Counted from the stretch's first letter, positions 22,305 to 36,550 are shown. The stretch is 64,000 nucleotides of DNA from Metopolophium dirhodum (GCF_019925205.1 NC_083566.1:8742001-8806000), one strand, 5' to 3'. Program-made: numbers and translations. Notes: a model not told the origin generated them from the sequence alone.

Positions 22305-25300
22305 TTAGTGTGGAGACGTTTCTTCTGGCATACTGAGCTCCATTTGCATTGATCCTAATGACATCTGTAGATTATTGCTTAAATTACCAACACTATCTGC
22401 ACGAGGTAATCGTTTGCCAAAATGTCTTTCAACCCATTTTAACATAGTCAATACAGAATCTGTGCTTGGCAAACGACGTTCGGCCGATGTTTTTACAATT
22501 TGAGACTGGGCTACTCTGAAAGTTGCTGCCATACCTTTTAATGCCTTTCGAATAATATAAATAAAATTAGACCATTATATTATTTATTTGAAGATGAAGA
22601 AAATTACCTGCATTGCATCTTCATCAGTTACATCATCTCCTGCATAAATAATGCGTATGCGTTCACTCCAATCCAAACCAAAAGCTGTACGTAAAATATA
22701 CAAAGATGCACGTCCCTTATTCCATTGTACTGGAGGTTTGGCTTCAATGGCACAATGAGCCTGACCTGCTTTAAAACCTGCTTCTTCAATAAGCCGCTGT
22801 GCTGTAGCTGCAAGCTCAGGTCGAGCATTTATAGGCACTTCACGGTAATGGTATGTCAATAAAGTACCTTTATTTTCCACCCATGCACCATCTTTGCAAA
22901 CCTAAAAAATAAAAACCAATAAGTCTGTTTGTAACTTAATTAATAACCACTTGTTAGTTACTTGTTCTTGAAGCACTTTCAACAGATCACCAACTTTATC
23001 CTCATATTCTTTAGGCATTGGATGCACAAACCTACTTCCATCTGGATGAAGAATTTCCAGTCCATGATTACCAGCATAAGTCAAACCCTCAATTCCAACC
23101 TAAGGTTAATAAAAATATTTTTAGTTATTTATTTTGTTGTACATATTACACAATTTAAGAGTTATTAACAAACCATGTCTTTGACATTATGAACATTTCT
23201 ACCAGAAATAATGGATATGTATACATCAGACATATTAGCCAACCTTTCTAAAACACTTTTAGTTTCTAAAGGTAATATAGCGAGGTCTGGATGAGGAGCT
23301 AATGGAGCCAATGTACCATCATAGTCCAATAGTAATGCAAGTTTGTTTGTGTTACCAATATATCTATAATACAAATTAATAAATAATGTATACGTATACA
23401 TATAATATACAATCGTAAAAAACCACTATTTACTTAGATAAATAATCATCAAAGTCCTGTAAAGTGACTGGTTGCATAGTAGTTGGTAAAACATCATCTC
23501 CATCTTCAAATATTAGAGTTCCCATTGCTTTAAGAAAAGATCGCATCCAATAATCAACATCGTGTATTTTTTCTCTACGTCTTAAACACCTCATTCTTAA
23601 CATTCTTTCATCTTCAGGCATGGTCAACGCTCTATGCAAAGTATCAGCTGCTTCAACTAATTCATATGGATTACAAATTAAAGCTTCGTGCATCATTTCA
23701 CCAGCACCAGCAAATGGTGATACAATTAGAACACCAGGTGGTTCCCTAATTTGACAAGCAACAAACTCTTTGGCGACTAAATTCATGCCATCTCGAAGTG
23801 GTGTAACCATTGCTACAGCTGAGTCACGGTAGAAAGCTGCCAAATCATTTTGACTGACACACCCATAAATATACCTAATAGGTGACCAATTAGGTGTTGT
23901 GAAACGTCCATTTATTCGTCCAACAAGCTGGTCCATTTCCTCTTTAAGGTCCTGGTATTCCTTAACATCTGTCCGTGATGGTACAGCGATTTGCATAAGT
24001 GCTACTTTACCCTTATGTTGTGGATATCGCTCCAATAACAATTCAAAAGCCTTTAGTCTATGTACTAATCCTTTAGTGTAATCCAATCGATCTACACCAA
24101 GTACTAATTGTAATGATGTACTTATTACTGTAGGTGCTTGCTCTGCCATTTCTACAAATCGATCAAATGGTATACCAATTGGCAATGGACGAATACGTAC
24201 TGTCCGGCCACCATGTTCAACGAGTAAATTTTTTCGATCTACACGGCAACCTAATCTCCGCTGACAGCAATCCACAAAATTTAAACAATAGTCTTCGATA
24301 TGAAAACCAACCATATCACAACCTTGAAAATAAAGTAAACTTTAGTATAAACTATAAAAATCAAATAACTATTATTAAATAGGTATGTACATACCTAACA
24401 TTCCTTGAAGAATTTCATCAGACCATGGAAACAGCCTAAAAATATCCCACGGAGGGAATGGTATATGAAGGAAAAATCCTAATTTAAATTTCAAATTTTT
24501 TTCATCTGCCGCCTAAAAAAATAATTTATATAATTATATACATTGTATTCAGATGGTTAAAAATATTTTACACTATAGTGTATAAGTGTATTGTCAAAAG
24601 AAGTATGTAAGTTTTTTTTTTTTTGGTGTTTTAATTATAAATGGTAAATAATACTTTTATAATTTATTAATTATAAATATACCTATTATATTTTGAATTT
24701 TCTATTATAAAAATAAGATTTTATATGATAACATAATTTCAATATAATTGCCATTTTTTTATCTGATTAAATCAGTAGGACATTCATATAAAAATTATAT
24801 TTTAAACATAAACTATTTTATTCTTAGATAAACTGTTTTTACTTCAGAAAATAAGTACAAATTTTAAATTGGTTGTGCAAATATTTTTAAAAAAAAAATG
24901 GTCCACACATCCTTTTGACCTAGGGGCTAGGGCTATTTATGTATGTATATAAGCAACGTTTTACATTTCTAATGCTGTTGGCTGCTAACATGAGATGATA
25001 ATCATGTAACCAAACAAGAGGTGTTCCAGAATCTGTATCTTCTCTTGATAAACTTTCCAAGGCTCCTACAGTTTTTGATGCAAATTCTTTATTGACAGCA
25101 CAGTATGACTAAGATAACAAGAACACAATTTGAATTAGTTTCATTACAGTATTTATTTTTTATTTATTTTTATTACTTTCCAAGAATCAGCAGAAAATTG
25201 AGCTCTATCAGGCATTGAATGAAATAGAGGCCAAAATGTTCCATTACAGCAACCATTATAATAACTGTCAAATGTTTGAGGGTCAAAGTCAACAGGAATA

Positions 25301-28300
25301 ACCTTAAAGATACATAAACAGTTGTTTAAATAAATAATATTTTAGTTAATTTCTTATTTAAATAAAAAAACTAACTTTATCGGAACGTAATCCAGCAGTA
25401 GGTGTTGTATCGTTCGGATCCGATTCTGGTATTTTTTCACCTTCCTCTAAGTGAACACCAGCCCATCCTATCCATAATCCGTTTCCTTGAACTACAACAG
25501 GTGCTACAGCAGTGACTAACCCACCAGCACTAAAATAAGTACATTCAAATATTAGATAATAATTATGAAATATACTATTTAAAATTGACATTTTTTTTTA
25601 ATAAATTCAAAATAAAAATTATAGCGTGCATTGGTATTATAAAAAAACATTTATTAATGATTTTAAATTATTGCAATCACGGAATATAGTTGGTACTTGG
25701 GATATAATTGATTAATATTTGTTTTCCAATGAAACATATTATATTGTAGGTAGATAATAGATTAATAAACAAATAATATATCCGTGCAATTGAAGTAAAT
25801 TTAGTACAATTTCATTCTAACAACATTAAATTAAAATGTTATAATAATGAAAATAATAAAATATACCTACATAAATTAATAATGAATTACTAACTTTGAA
25901 ATAAGAAATAACACAATGAGGTATAAAAATACACTTGAATATTATTGAATAAATAAAAAAAAACAAATTATTTTATAATTTCTTTCATTTGTAAATCTTT
26001 AGTTAATAGCTTACATTTAAGTATATTAAGTATATTTTATATTAAGGTATTAATATAAACTATATCAGAATAAAATTTGTTTATTTAATCTGTATTATAC
26101 CTTATATTGTAGACAACATAAGGTAAGCCACATAAATTAAGGTCTTTCAATATACATACTATATTATATTGCAATCAGTATTTATCATGTATGATTTAGA
26201 TGTGTTTACCATACAGATAATTCAAGTATTCAATGTCAATTTGAATATATTTAATTTTAAACTGCACTGTAATTTGTAATAGTACTTATTGATTATGCTT
26301 CAAGTACTATAAACTCATTAATTGGGTACCTATTGAACCAAATCCAGAAAATTCGGTATGATTGTAAAGTTTGACATTCCTTGGTCTTTTAAAAAAATTA
26401 TTTACATTATTATACAAGCACTTACAATAACAATATAACATTACAGTAAATACTTATAATTGGTTCAATAAATAACATACCGTCATTATCATAAGTATTT
26501 AAAAGTATGGAAATCATTTATGCAAATGAAATGTACAATAAAAACACATATTAATTTACAGATAATATAAGATTATAAACAACTAATTTTAAAATTTAAA
26601 TAATAACCATTAGCCAATAGCACTTAAATTATGTTGTAATTTTATTTTGAACATATAGTATGGTATAGTATAGTTTGGTACCTATTATGTTACGCTTTAT
26701 TATAACACTAAGAATAATAATCTGTTTGGGCTTTGAAGCATCAAAATATTCATTAGATGCCACTTTTTTATTCATTGTTTCTACCACTTCATGATATAAA
26801 CAATTATTTCCAAAAATGTTATTTGTAAGTTGTAACAATCTTCTTAGTTTTTATTTTCATAATTACATAACAGTTAGGTAGGCACTATAGTATAATAATT
26901 GATAAATGGTTTGGATATTATATTAATTAATATGTATTTCCCAGATCACTTACTATCAAGTAAACTACATTTTAATACATCCTGTCATTCTGTAATCCTA
27001 CAGCTGAGTGCTGACTATTAAAATTATTTGTTTATCTAATTTGAAAAAAAAATTATTATTTTATCTCTTAATAATAATGATTAATGATGATTATACATTA
27101 TCCAATACAACTAATGGTATTTATGTTGTAACATAATAACTTACTAATGATTTAAAACAGAATAATTAAATTAATACTTTTAAGATCATAGTAATTTATA
27201 CATAAACGATAAACAGTATCTCTATAAATGTATATAATATGGTGAAGCTGCCGAGAAACTAAAATTTAGGTCATTACGACAGCAGTTCTTGCTAAATACA
27301 AAAATAGTAGGCTAAGACAATAATGTCACTTTTTCCATTTCTCCAATCTAAATTTTAAATTAATATATCGGGTGATTCATTTAACATAAGACACTCATTG
27401 TTTCAAAAATTAATGATAATATAACATGAAACATATATATTTTTAAAAATTATGTTTTTTAACGACTATAAACCCCGTAAAAATATTTTTTTTCAAAAAC
27501 ATTTATAGGTACTTTTTGAAATTATGAGTGTTCAATGATAAAAGAATCACCATTATAGGCATATAGTAAATTCTTTATTAAAACAATATCTGGTATAAAT
27601 GGTAACTTATAATTGTAATTATAAATTGACACGAGTAGTACCTAATTACTACCTATGTCTCTAAAAATATTTAAGTACATTTTACATACATTTAATATCA
27701 ATTACCAATTTAAAATGTATTTTAACAAATAACTAAATATAAGAAAGCATGTACCTACCAGAGTTAATGTAAATAGCTATTATTAAAAATACAGAGTAGG
27801 TACCTAGGTATATGGTTTTACAGGTTTTCATAACAATAGCTTGATTCATGTTATAAGAATCATCCTGTATGTATATACATTTTCGCAAATAAATTATTTT
27901 CTTAAAAAATGTGTTAAATAACAAGTGTCTATCATTTAGCCGAGGCATGCCAAGTGCCATGGATAATTAATAAGGTCAGATATACCTCACGTGAATATTT
28001 GAATGGAAAATAATAATCTATCTAATAATAATCTATTCACGTGTATTATACGCGCCTGAATATTTCAATGGAAATTCTTAAACACATATTTTTATTCCTT
28101 ATAAAAATCATAATAGAATATCTTAACGACATTAAATGTATATAATAGAACACGGGAGTCGGAAATACAAATTATAAAATTAATAATTATAGCTTTGTAT
28201 TATCTGCATAAAATATACCTATATTTTATAACTTTTCAGAAAAAGTATAACCTAACCTAACCTAGGCCTCATAGGACTTATTACTCGTAGAGCGCGGATT

Positions 28301-31300
28301 TGCATGCACCAAAAAGTGTCACAATTTAAAAGTTTATAAATTTATGACTAGAAAATAATTAAAAATAAATTAAATAACTTATAATTATAGTATATACTCG
28401 ATAAACAATAAATAATTTTAAATTTTGAAATTTATAATTTAATATTATTAAAATGAATAATCACGTTTGCTACTAAGTATCACGATTGTTTACTACAAAA
28501 TGTATTATTCAATTTTATGCTATTGGGTAATCATATTATATTATTATTAAATGTTCTCTTTAATATGCAATACATTTTGAATTTTGTCAAAATATGCAGA
28601 AATATGCAAAAATATGTAAACAAAATTCAACATTAGCTTCAAGCTATTACAATTTACAATTCGTAAAAACTACTAACAAAAATCCCAAAAATGTGATATA
28701 GGAAAAAACAACAATTGCATAAAAATCCGACATCTAAGTATTAGTGTTATTGAGTAGTCAGTAGTGAGTACTGAGTACTATAACCTACTATACAGCGTTA
28801 CCCAAACTGTGGTCCGCGAAAATAGTGTTTGAAATTTGTGGGGGGGGAGTTAGCTGTAGCTCAGATACTTGATACTCTTATGATGATTTTAAATTAAAGT
28901 AGTTAAATCATTAGTTTTTTGGGGGGGCTAAGTCTCTTGAGGCTCTAGAGGGCCCCCCTTTATTTGCGTATATGCATCCACCATGTATACCGAAGGGGTC
29001 CGCGAATTATTTTTATTTATAGTTGTTAGGTTAGATTATTTTTTACTACAGGGCCGTAATAATTTTTACTATAAAATATACTCTATGGGGTCTGGCTGAG
29101 GAAAAGTTTGGGAAACCAACATTGATATTTTATCTACGAAACAAGCCAAAACATTCCTCAAAATCAAAACATATTTCCCCATGAATTTTATTGTTTAATT
29201 TAAATAGGTATTTCATTTATTTTATAACAAGTCATTGCTGGCTAAGACAGTGACTCAAATAAAATAAAAATCGAATCAAGTAAAATAATAAGTTTAAAAT
29301 AGTAGGTACCTACAACCTAAATTACCTAAATATACAATGAGATAATTGATACAATTAAGATTTTCGCACTTCCTATAATAATTATTAAATTCCTAAACAT
29401 AATTTATACCTAGGTATAATACACCTATATTTTTCCGATATAACGAATTAACAAGTAAACAACCTAAACACCTGAAAGCGTCATAAGTCATAATGAACAA
29501 TTAGATATGGTAATTATTAAAAATACCTATACAATAACAAAGCTATATCCCGCCGCCCACCGAGAGCATCTATAAATAATACACAATAATATTGATTTTT
29601 GTTTCGTATACCATTAACTACTATACGCACCACTGTCCAAAAGTAATTACCAGTTTTGTTTTAACGGATTATAATGACTGCAAATTTTAGTTTAATCATA
29701 TTAAAGTGCAGCACGAAATTTGAGAAATGTTAAGCATATAGCTGGCAGGGTAGTAATTACTTTATTAGTTTATGTAGGTTCATGCAATATAATGTCAACG
29801 AATTATCAACATAATATTATTTATGATGTACGTCGTCGAACTATCCAAAACGGGTAGTTCAATAAAATAGAATATAAAAATTGTAGTACTTGAGCATAAG
29901 GAAGCGGTTTATCGTCTGCAGTCCTTAAAACGCATTAGGTAACTGCTGCAGTCGATATCCTCCAAACAACAAATATATACAACAAAATACGCTTATATTG
30001 CCCCGTGTATACACGATACATACGGTAATGAAACAGCAGTAGGTATAGTACAGTGAAACCTCTAAATACCGGACACTCTCGGTCACTGACATTTTTCCAC
30101 TATTCAAAGGATTCAATTTGTAGAACATTTGTAGTTTGTTCCCAAAAAAACATCCGCTATTTAGGGTCTGTTACTCTGTTATGCCTTATAGGTGAGGTTT
30201 CACACTTTCACTGTACTTATCAATCACTAATCACTATCAAGTAAGTAATAATAAAAATATAATAATCAAATCGAGCAGCTTTTTAGTATCGATTAATACG
30301 AAAACACACAAACCAAATTCCAACCGGAAAAAGCAATAGCTTATTCACAATGGTAGGTATATTGACGAATATAGAGATAAACTCAGATAAATCTCCAAAA
30401 GTCACAACTTGGAAATGTAAAAAAAAATCAAAACAGCCACCCCCGTCCATCTTTTACTGTTAAAAAAACATATTTTATTATAACCACTTAAAACTCCTCT
30501 GAATGAGCTTTGTTACATATCGAAATAGAGTAACAAAGTAGTTACTACCTTGCTACCTACCTACTCTATTAAAACAGGTCACATCACACAAGCACATTTT
30601 AATACACGCTGGAAATTGCAATGATTCAAACTTCAAAGAGATACATAGTCAAGACTCAGGGCTGGCTCATACGATCAGATTGATAAATATTAAGTTGATT
30701 GATATAGATTTGTTTTCAAAAGTCCGGTGATATATAATTAATTAATAATATTATATATTAGAGGTAATACTGTACATTTTTACTTGCCTTTAAATACTTG
30801 CACCTAGGACCTCTGAGACCCCTCATTAATAGTTTAATCCAACTCTGGCTAAAATGTTGAGACCAGAATATAAAATGGATAAATAAAAACTCAAACCTTA
30901 ATTTGTTGGTTAAGAGTGAGGAGATTTATTGGTTAGTGAGGAGGCGTGAATGTCCGATCTCTAATAACCTCATAATATACTGGACCCGTGAATCCCCAAA
31001 AAAAATACTGATATCAATTCTACAAATGTGTGGTAACACACTAGAAAGTAAAAACTATTAAAGAAATCCATCAATCTAATTAAAAGTTTTTTTTTATTTA
31101 TTTATTAATTTAATTGTCGGGTATTTTTACAATGTTAATCCAACTAAAAGTTAAAACGCAGATGGCGGATTTATAATATTATACCAACTAATTTAAATTA
31201 AAGAATTTAGAGGTGTGGTTAGTAATGTAATTTTTTCCTCAATCTTGAACATGATATTTTTTGTTGAATAAATTACAGTCTGCAGTACAATTAGTAGGTA

Positions 31301-34300
31301 CAATAAGTAATAAGTATACCTACTTATTATTTTTAACAAATAGTAGTGACAACTGGCAATAATAAGAGAGGGAAGACCCAGAAGTACACAACTTGTTAAT
31401 ATTCTGATATTAAATAAAAAAAAACAGTGGGTTAAACTATAAAAATTATTTTATTATAGTTTTGATGAATAATTATTTAATTTAACATAAGATAGGTATA
31501 TATATGACTGTCAGACTGTTTATCTTTGTACAACAGTTAACAATGATATAAATTATAGTGAAACACTCATAACTCTAGTCATAACTCATAACCTACCAAT
31601 AACATAGAGGTCGATTATTTTAACATTTATCGTAGGTACCTACTTCTTATCTCTACATTTTTAATAGTTTAATTTTGTTTTATTATTATTATTATTGTTA
31701 TAGGTACTTATTACTTAATAAAACTCAAAAATTTTGATCTCCAGCCCTTACATGTCATTAAATTGTGATTGTTGTTGATCATTCATCAGTATTACATAAT
31801 AATGAACAGTTAAATTGAATTCTTTCATTTTCTATGATAATATAATAATATGTAACATATTGCAGTCATTGCGCGTATTTACATGATTAAAGATATTGAT
31901 TTCTGTAATAACTAATACGCCTTAATGTCTGTGTAGTGTGTGTAATACTGATTATTTAAAATCCATAGTATAGAAAGCAGAAAAATAAATGTCTTGGAAG
32001 TTAGCATCTTCGAGACTAATTTATTATTTTAACACCTGTGCAAATGTATATAGTAGGTATATTATACATTTATACAGTATCAATATTATGATAAGTTGAA
32101 CAAAATAAAATTTAGATTCTGAATTTCTGTCATTCTGAACGGAGCGTGATGTATTGCAGATTGAATATGAATTTGGGGGGGGGATTGTAAAAAAATATAT
32201 TCAAAATAATATTACTCAAACGGTAATATTAATTACGAAAACGAAACACCAATTTTGAAATAAAGTATTTATTTTTGTTATCTAAAAATAAATAGCTGGG
32301 AATAACCGTTTCCTTGAAATGTTCACCAAATTAATAATAACATTTTTTGACATAAAGAATTTATATTTAAATATTTTGACTCTAGAGAAAATTTATATAC
32401 GCATTGTTATTATTTGTTTTCTATTATAGAAAAAATTTACTAGTTAAAAAGACTTTTTAATGTAATTTAAAGTTCTGAGTTTTTAATAAGTTGTTTTTTT
32501 TCTATATAATTGTTTGAAGTACAATATCACGAAATTCGATATTTATTATTGGATAAGTTTAAACTAAAAATATTAATTGTAGACTTGAAACTTTTTGATA
32601 TTACGCAATTTCTTATAGTAGGTAGTGTGGGGTACCTAATACAAATAAACTAAAATATCCTAAGAAAAAAGATCTCATCATCTCAGACTCTCAGTACAGA
32701 CTCGTTTTTTTAGTATGCGATGATTTAACACTGAATTCAAATTTAATATATACGTAATAACCGTTCTCAATGATTGATACACAGGAAACCTACTATACAG
32801 CAGTGACTTCACCATTTTATTTTTTTTTAAGTTTTAAATAATAATAGCACGGTGAATTATGTCCATACTCTATAGTATATAATAGAATTCTAGTCCGTAC
32901 TCCGTATATAGCAAATCGCGACCGTCATTTAATTTCTATACAATTATATCAATAGTAATAAGTATTAAGTAATAACTTAAAAGTAATTAAAACATTACAT
33001 TGTGAAAAATGTAAACAAATTTAGCTATAATTAACATAGATATTATACATTATAATCTTTTTTATATTCATTTCTAATGGCGTTACGCTTAATATAATAT
33101 GCATTCAAGTTATTATACTTATAAAATATATTATCATTTAGATAATATAATATATTTTTTATAAACAAAACAATGGACAATAATGAGTATTGAGTATCTT
33201 GCATTCAGTCAAGGCATGCAAAGAGTGCCATGGATAAATAATTAATAAGGTGGAGTGAATATTTAAATGGAATCAAAGTATCAAACAATTTATAATACGG
33301 ACTGAACATTATTAAAAGTTTTTTTTAGAGATTTTGAATTTGGTGATAACATACATACAACAAACATCATGCGTGACGCATTACCAATCAAAATAAACAT
33401 GTTTTGTTTGTTCAATGAAAACTCACGAAGCTTTGTACTGTTCGATTTCAATATCAAAACAATTCTCAAATTCGTAAAATTTTGGTATTAACCTAATAAA
33501 AAATGTACAATTATTTAATAATTATAATTTATAATGTAATATAAAAGTCTCAAAAAAATATTTGGTTTTTGAAATTTAAAAAATGTTTTTGATGTCATTG
33601 AAAAAATAATAAGTTGAAAAACTGGTGAATATAATTGTTTCTTCAAAATGTTCTCCTGTTTGATTTGTGATAACTTTTTTTGTAAAAATTAATATTTTAA
33701 TAAACGAGAAATACTTTTTGAGAAAATGATCATTATGACCATATTTTATAGTTCAAAAATCTGCCTACAGTGATCTTTTAAGTTAATTTTGTTAAACCTT
33801 ATTCAGTCTTACAAAAACTGTATATTATCTTATATTATATTTAACGCTCATTTAATGTTTTATTTTAGAAATAAAATGGTTTTAATATTTTTATAGACAA
33901 AGTAAGGTATATAAATTATGATCCATACCCATATTTTATTTTCATTTATGAAAAAAAAAATAGTTTTTCAATTTTTAACTTAAATTAGTAAACCTTGCAT
34001 TATTTCAATATTGTATAACTAATTCAATTTAATATTTATTCTATAAATAATATTGTATTAGCATACTAAATAATAGATATATAATATATATTATATTATA
34101 TTTCTTGTATGTATAAACAATTTAATAATTGTGTTTAACTAACATGATATATCTAGGTGCTTGTAATAATATTTATTTGTTAATTATTCGATAGCTGATA
34201 TGCTATAATAGCAAAATTCAATCTAGAATTTCAACTAAAATAACCCATAATATCGATCTCAATTATAGAATAAATAATTTTATAATTTAAATGTTTACTT

Positions 34301-35774
34301 GGATCATTAGTTTTTTTTCAATACATTTTTAATAGCATACCCAAAATTATAATAAACAATGATTGAATATGTTTATTTAAGCAACCTACTCTATTTCCAT
34401 ATAAATAAACTATACCAAAAGACATTTTGTTTATTTGGCAAGTGTCATTCCTAATTTTTTTTTATATTACATATTTGAAAACCATCCAACATATTGAGCC
34501 AAAAAATACTTACTTTTGTTAGGAACTATACTGTAAACATTATAAGAAAATTGAAGAGAAAAAATGTAAAAAATAATTTATATAAAATAGTTTTTATTTG
34601 TAAACATTTATAATCTCAATATAACAGTTACAATTAATTTAAATCTAAGGTTCCTATAATAATCTATAGTTAAAAAAAAATTATTATTTGTAAGGTAGGT
34701 ATAGCTAAAATATGAATCAAGATTTTTTTGGAGGTAATAACTGAAACTTCACAGTATTTCCTTTTTCTCGTCTTTGAACAACTCTTGAGCTCTCCTGAGT
34801 CATTTTGATGACTTCATCAGCAACCTCATTAGCTGTATCGCCAGTGATTGTCACCCTTACTTCATGCATTTTAGAAAGCCATTTACGGATATTATTTACT
34901 TTTGATTCTAAATCACTTTGTCCAATACGACAATTTATCAATGCTGTTTTATCCCCTTTGAGTTGATTACGATTTTTCTCATCCTTATCCTGATGACTTT
35001 TTTGGTCATCTTTGAGAAACTGATTGGCTGTCATCATTTGGTACACAGGCCGCTGTGTTTTAGTATCAATATCAATAATTTTTACCAATTTCAGGCCTCG
35101 TCTTTCACACATCTTGGAAGCTACATCTATAGTGACTACAGATACATCCTTTTCTAGTCCCAACAGTGTAATTTTCGGCTGTGGTGCTGTTTTGGGTCTA
35201 ATCTTTTTTAGAGCACCTTCATTGTCAATCTCTAATCTATTTTTCTTGAATTCTAACGTCCGACAAAGACAAACATTGGACGCCGGTTGCCAGTTAATCG
35301 GCAGGCGGATCGCATACAGAGTAGTGGCTGCAAATCTCTTAAGCATCGTCAATTATTGGAATACAACGAAAAAATTTAAAACAATATAAGAAATCTGGTT
35401 TAGAGCGTAGTTTTAAAAACAGTTACAATATACGAGCGAAGCGAACACACGGCGGGTAACGAAATGATAAATGTTGTCAATATTGATAACATACACACGC
35501 GCCAATACGCCACAGAGTATTTAGTATTATTTACTCTATAACAAACACACAAGGTTCTTATCATTTTTGTTCTTGCTTAACAAAAACCGAGATAAAACAC
35601 ACGGTACCATTCACATTGGACATCGGTTATATTTTTTTATGTTTTTAAAAATAGTACTTAAACCCAATCATACCTGGCTTTTCTCTCCCATTTTTGCGTC
35701 TGTTCGTTTTTTTTGAGAACGAACGGAAGCCTGTTGGACACTATGATGAGCTTGCCGGAAGCGTGTGCAGACAT
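22305..35774 (-). CDS. Tps1: Trehalose-6-phosphate synthase/phosphatase (TPS)
   Basis: It makes trehalose-6-phosphate from UDP-glucose and glucose-6-phosphate in the cytosol. Trehalose is the main insect blood sugar and a chitin precursor. There are ten exons in consistent phase: 35774-35674, 25529-25376, 25302-25177, 25108-24965, 24512-24395, 24322-23434, 23363-23174, 23099-22962, 22901-22608 and 22544-22305, for 797 aa, usual for insect TPS. The first exon encodes IIVSNRLPFV, the GT20 N-terminal signature. Later come HDYHLMLA (about 162), VDRLDYTKGL (about 291), and DGMNLVAKEFVACQ. The C-terminal trehalose-phosphatase (HAD) domain keeps LLDYDGTL (Asp about 524 and 526) and YAGDDVTDED (about 706-715), so both HAD motifs look intact. 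The ATG at 35774 has ACC before it and opens a GC-rich exon. Intron 1 is about 10.1 kb and holds the IF3 gene. The symbol is by homology. Confidence 0.93.
27938..28015. repeat. Interspersed repeat, copy 1
   Basis: GGCATGCCAAGTGCCATGGA, TAATTAATAAGGT and GTGAATATTTGAATGGAA recur with small changes at 33202-33280, about 5.3 kb away in the same orientation. It is non-coding. Boundaries are approximate. Confidence 0.5.
28793..29124. mobile_element. hAT-like MITE with CCCAAACT inverted ends
   Basis: The left end CAGCGTTACCCAAACTGTGG and the right end AAAGTTTGGGAAACCAACAT (ending TTG at 29124) are inverted relative to each other over the TTnCCCAAACT core. This is the pattern of many hAT (Charlie-like) elements. 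GGTCCGCG occurs on both sides of the interior, and G runs at 28839 and 28921 suggest a second insertion inside. Flanking 8-mers do not match, so boundaries are uncertain. Confidence 0.4.
30051..30213. mobile_element. pogo-like MITE with TA target duplication
   Basis: The ends are CAGTGAAACCTC and, inverted on the right, CAGTGAAAGTGTGAAACCTC. TA lies on both sides (30049-30050 and 30214-30215). The length is 163 bp with no transposase. The termini place it with Tc1/mariner-pogo type elements and relate it to 3453-3622, 49093-49283 and 56965-57124. Confidence 0.6.
33202..33280. repeat. Interspersed repeat, copy 2
   Basis: Second copy of the block at 27938-28015, recognised by GGCATGCAAAGAGTGCCATG, TAATTAATAAGGT and GTGAATATTTAAATGGAA. 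Confidence 0.5.
34717..35346 (-). CDS. mIF3: Mitochondrial translation initiation factor IF-3
   Basis: This is a single exon of 209 aa starting at the ATG at 35346. An upstream in-frame TTG is not a credible start. The first about 30 residues are basic, hydrophobic and free of acidic residues (MLKRFAATTLYAIRLP), as in a mitochondrial presequence. The IF3 N domain follows (KITLLGLEKDVSVVTIDVAS, then ERRGLKLVKI and PVYQMM), a charged linker (KDDQKSHQDKDEKN), and the C domain (CRIGQSDLESKVNNIRKWL, KMHEVRVTITGD, then VKFQLLPPKK). In the family it binds the small mitochondrial ribosomal subunit, prevents premature 55S assembly and proofreads initiation. It lies wholly inside TPS intron 1, on the same strand, about 330 nt from TPS exon 1. 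AATAAA on the minus strand is at 34598-34593. It may have its own promoter or derive from retroposition. Confidence 0.85.
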   Translation of the reverse strand: MLKRFAATTLYAIRLPINWQPASNVCLCRTLEFKKNRLEIDNEGALKKIRPKTAPQPKITLLGLEKDVSVVTIDVASKMCERRGLKLVKIIDIDTKTQRPVYQMMTANQFLKDDQKSHQDKDEKNRNQLKGDKTALINCRIGQSDLESKVNNIRKWLSKMHEVRVTITGDTANEVADEVIKMTQESSRVVQRREKGNTVKFQLLPPKKS

Positions 35775-35894
35775 GGTTGATGGTGGTGTTTGAGTGCGAC
35801 GATGGACGCAGAAACGAAATATTATGTTATACCTATAATATCAGAGTGACGATTGAAAAACAACGATTCGCCCTGACACGTCGCAAAGACACTG

Positions 35895-36550
35895 CACAGA
35901 GTGACTGATATCTGTTGTTGTTATTATTGTTATTTGATGTTTGCCGTTGCCCGTTATTCCTACTGCTCCCCTTGCAGGCCAACAATCGCCGTCGTCGTCG
36001 CCGTCCGGTCGTCGTCGGACGTCGGCGAGTGCCACAAGAGTGGTGGTGCGGGTGACGTCACGAATCACGACCCGAAGACGTGGGTATGGATGGACGGGAC
36101 GTGGCGGCGAGGAATATACGATAATAACACCTGACGCGGTGGTACTGTGGTAGAACTGTAGATGTTTAGAGCGCGCATTCGCTGGGAGCGTGTGCCGTGT
36201 GCGGCGCCCGTCGGCTACCGTATGCACTCAGCCGCGCCGAGCCCATACGGCCATACGGCGATAATAAATTATTATTAATGGCAATACGCCAATACCCGTT
36301 TACCCGGGTTGAACGACGATCAGCTGACGTCCACGACGGTGCGCGACACGGACAACACGCTACACGCATAGGCTTGATACACTGTCTGATACATTATGTA
36401 TTATATTATTATGTATTATGTATCGACGATCGTGTATTTCTATACTTATATATAACATTGGTTCCGTGTCCCAAGGTCGGCCGTCGATATAATTGAATCA
36501 CGGCGGCGTTTTCGCACGGGCTGCCGGCTGTCCGTATATATAGCATAATA
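35895..36550 (-). promoter_or_regulatory. Likely TPS promoter / CpG-rich 5' region
   Basis: Base composition jumps from about 70% AT to GC-rich with many CG dinucleotides between about 35850 and 36530, immediately upstream of TPS exon 1. On the minus strand TATCAGTCAC (35910-35901) matches the arthropod initiator TCAGT, with the A at about 35906. That would give a 5' UTR of about 130 nt. Long open frames on both strands here are composition artefacts. No TATA box was recognised. Confidence 0.35.

Larger units (their letters stand above)
25530..34716. other. Large first intron of TPS, mostly repeats
   Basis: It lies between TPS exons 1 and 2. It contains MITE-like elements (28793-29124, 30051-30213), a repeated block (27938-28015 and 33202-33280) and possible family A debris at 32110-32830. 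That debris has AACGGAGCGTGATGTATTG and, further on, TACTATACAGCAGTGACTTC. No additional exon was recognised before the nested IF3 gene. Confidence 0.6.

Noticed and set aside
28247..28264. CCTAA units resembling insect telomeric TTAGG repeats
   Set aside because: Only about three units, which is common by chance in this genome. There is no evidence of an interstitial telomere.
28560..28620. Repeated ATATGCAAAAATATG words considered as a CRISPR-like or tandem array
   Set aside because: Units are irregular and AT-rich, and the genome is eukaryotic. They match dispersed AT-rich words also present at 2460-2510.
35024..35389. 121-codon plus-strand frame
   Set aside because: Antisense shadow of the mitochondrial IF3 coding sequence.
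35841..36496. Several overlapping open frames on both strands
   Set aside because: They arise from the GC/CpG-rich TPS promoter region, where stop codons are rare, and translate to arginine/threonine-rich noise.
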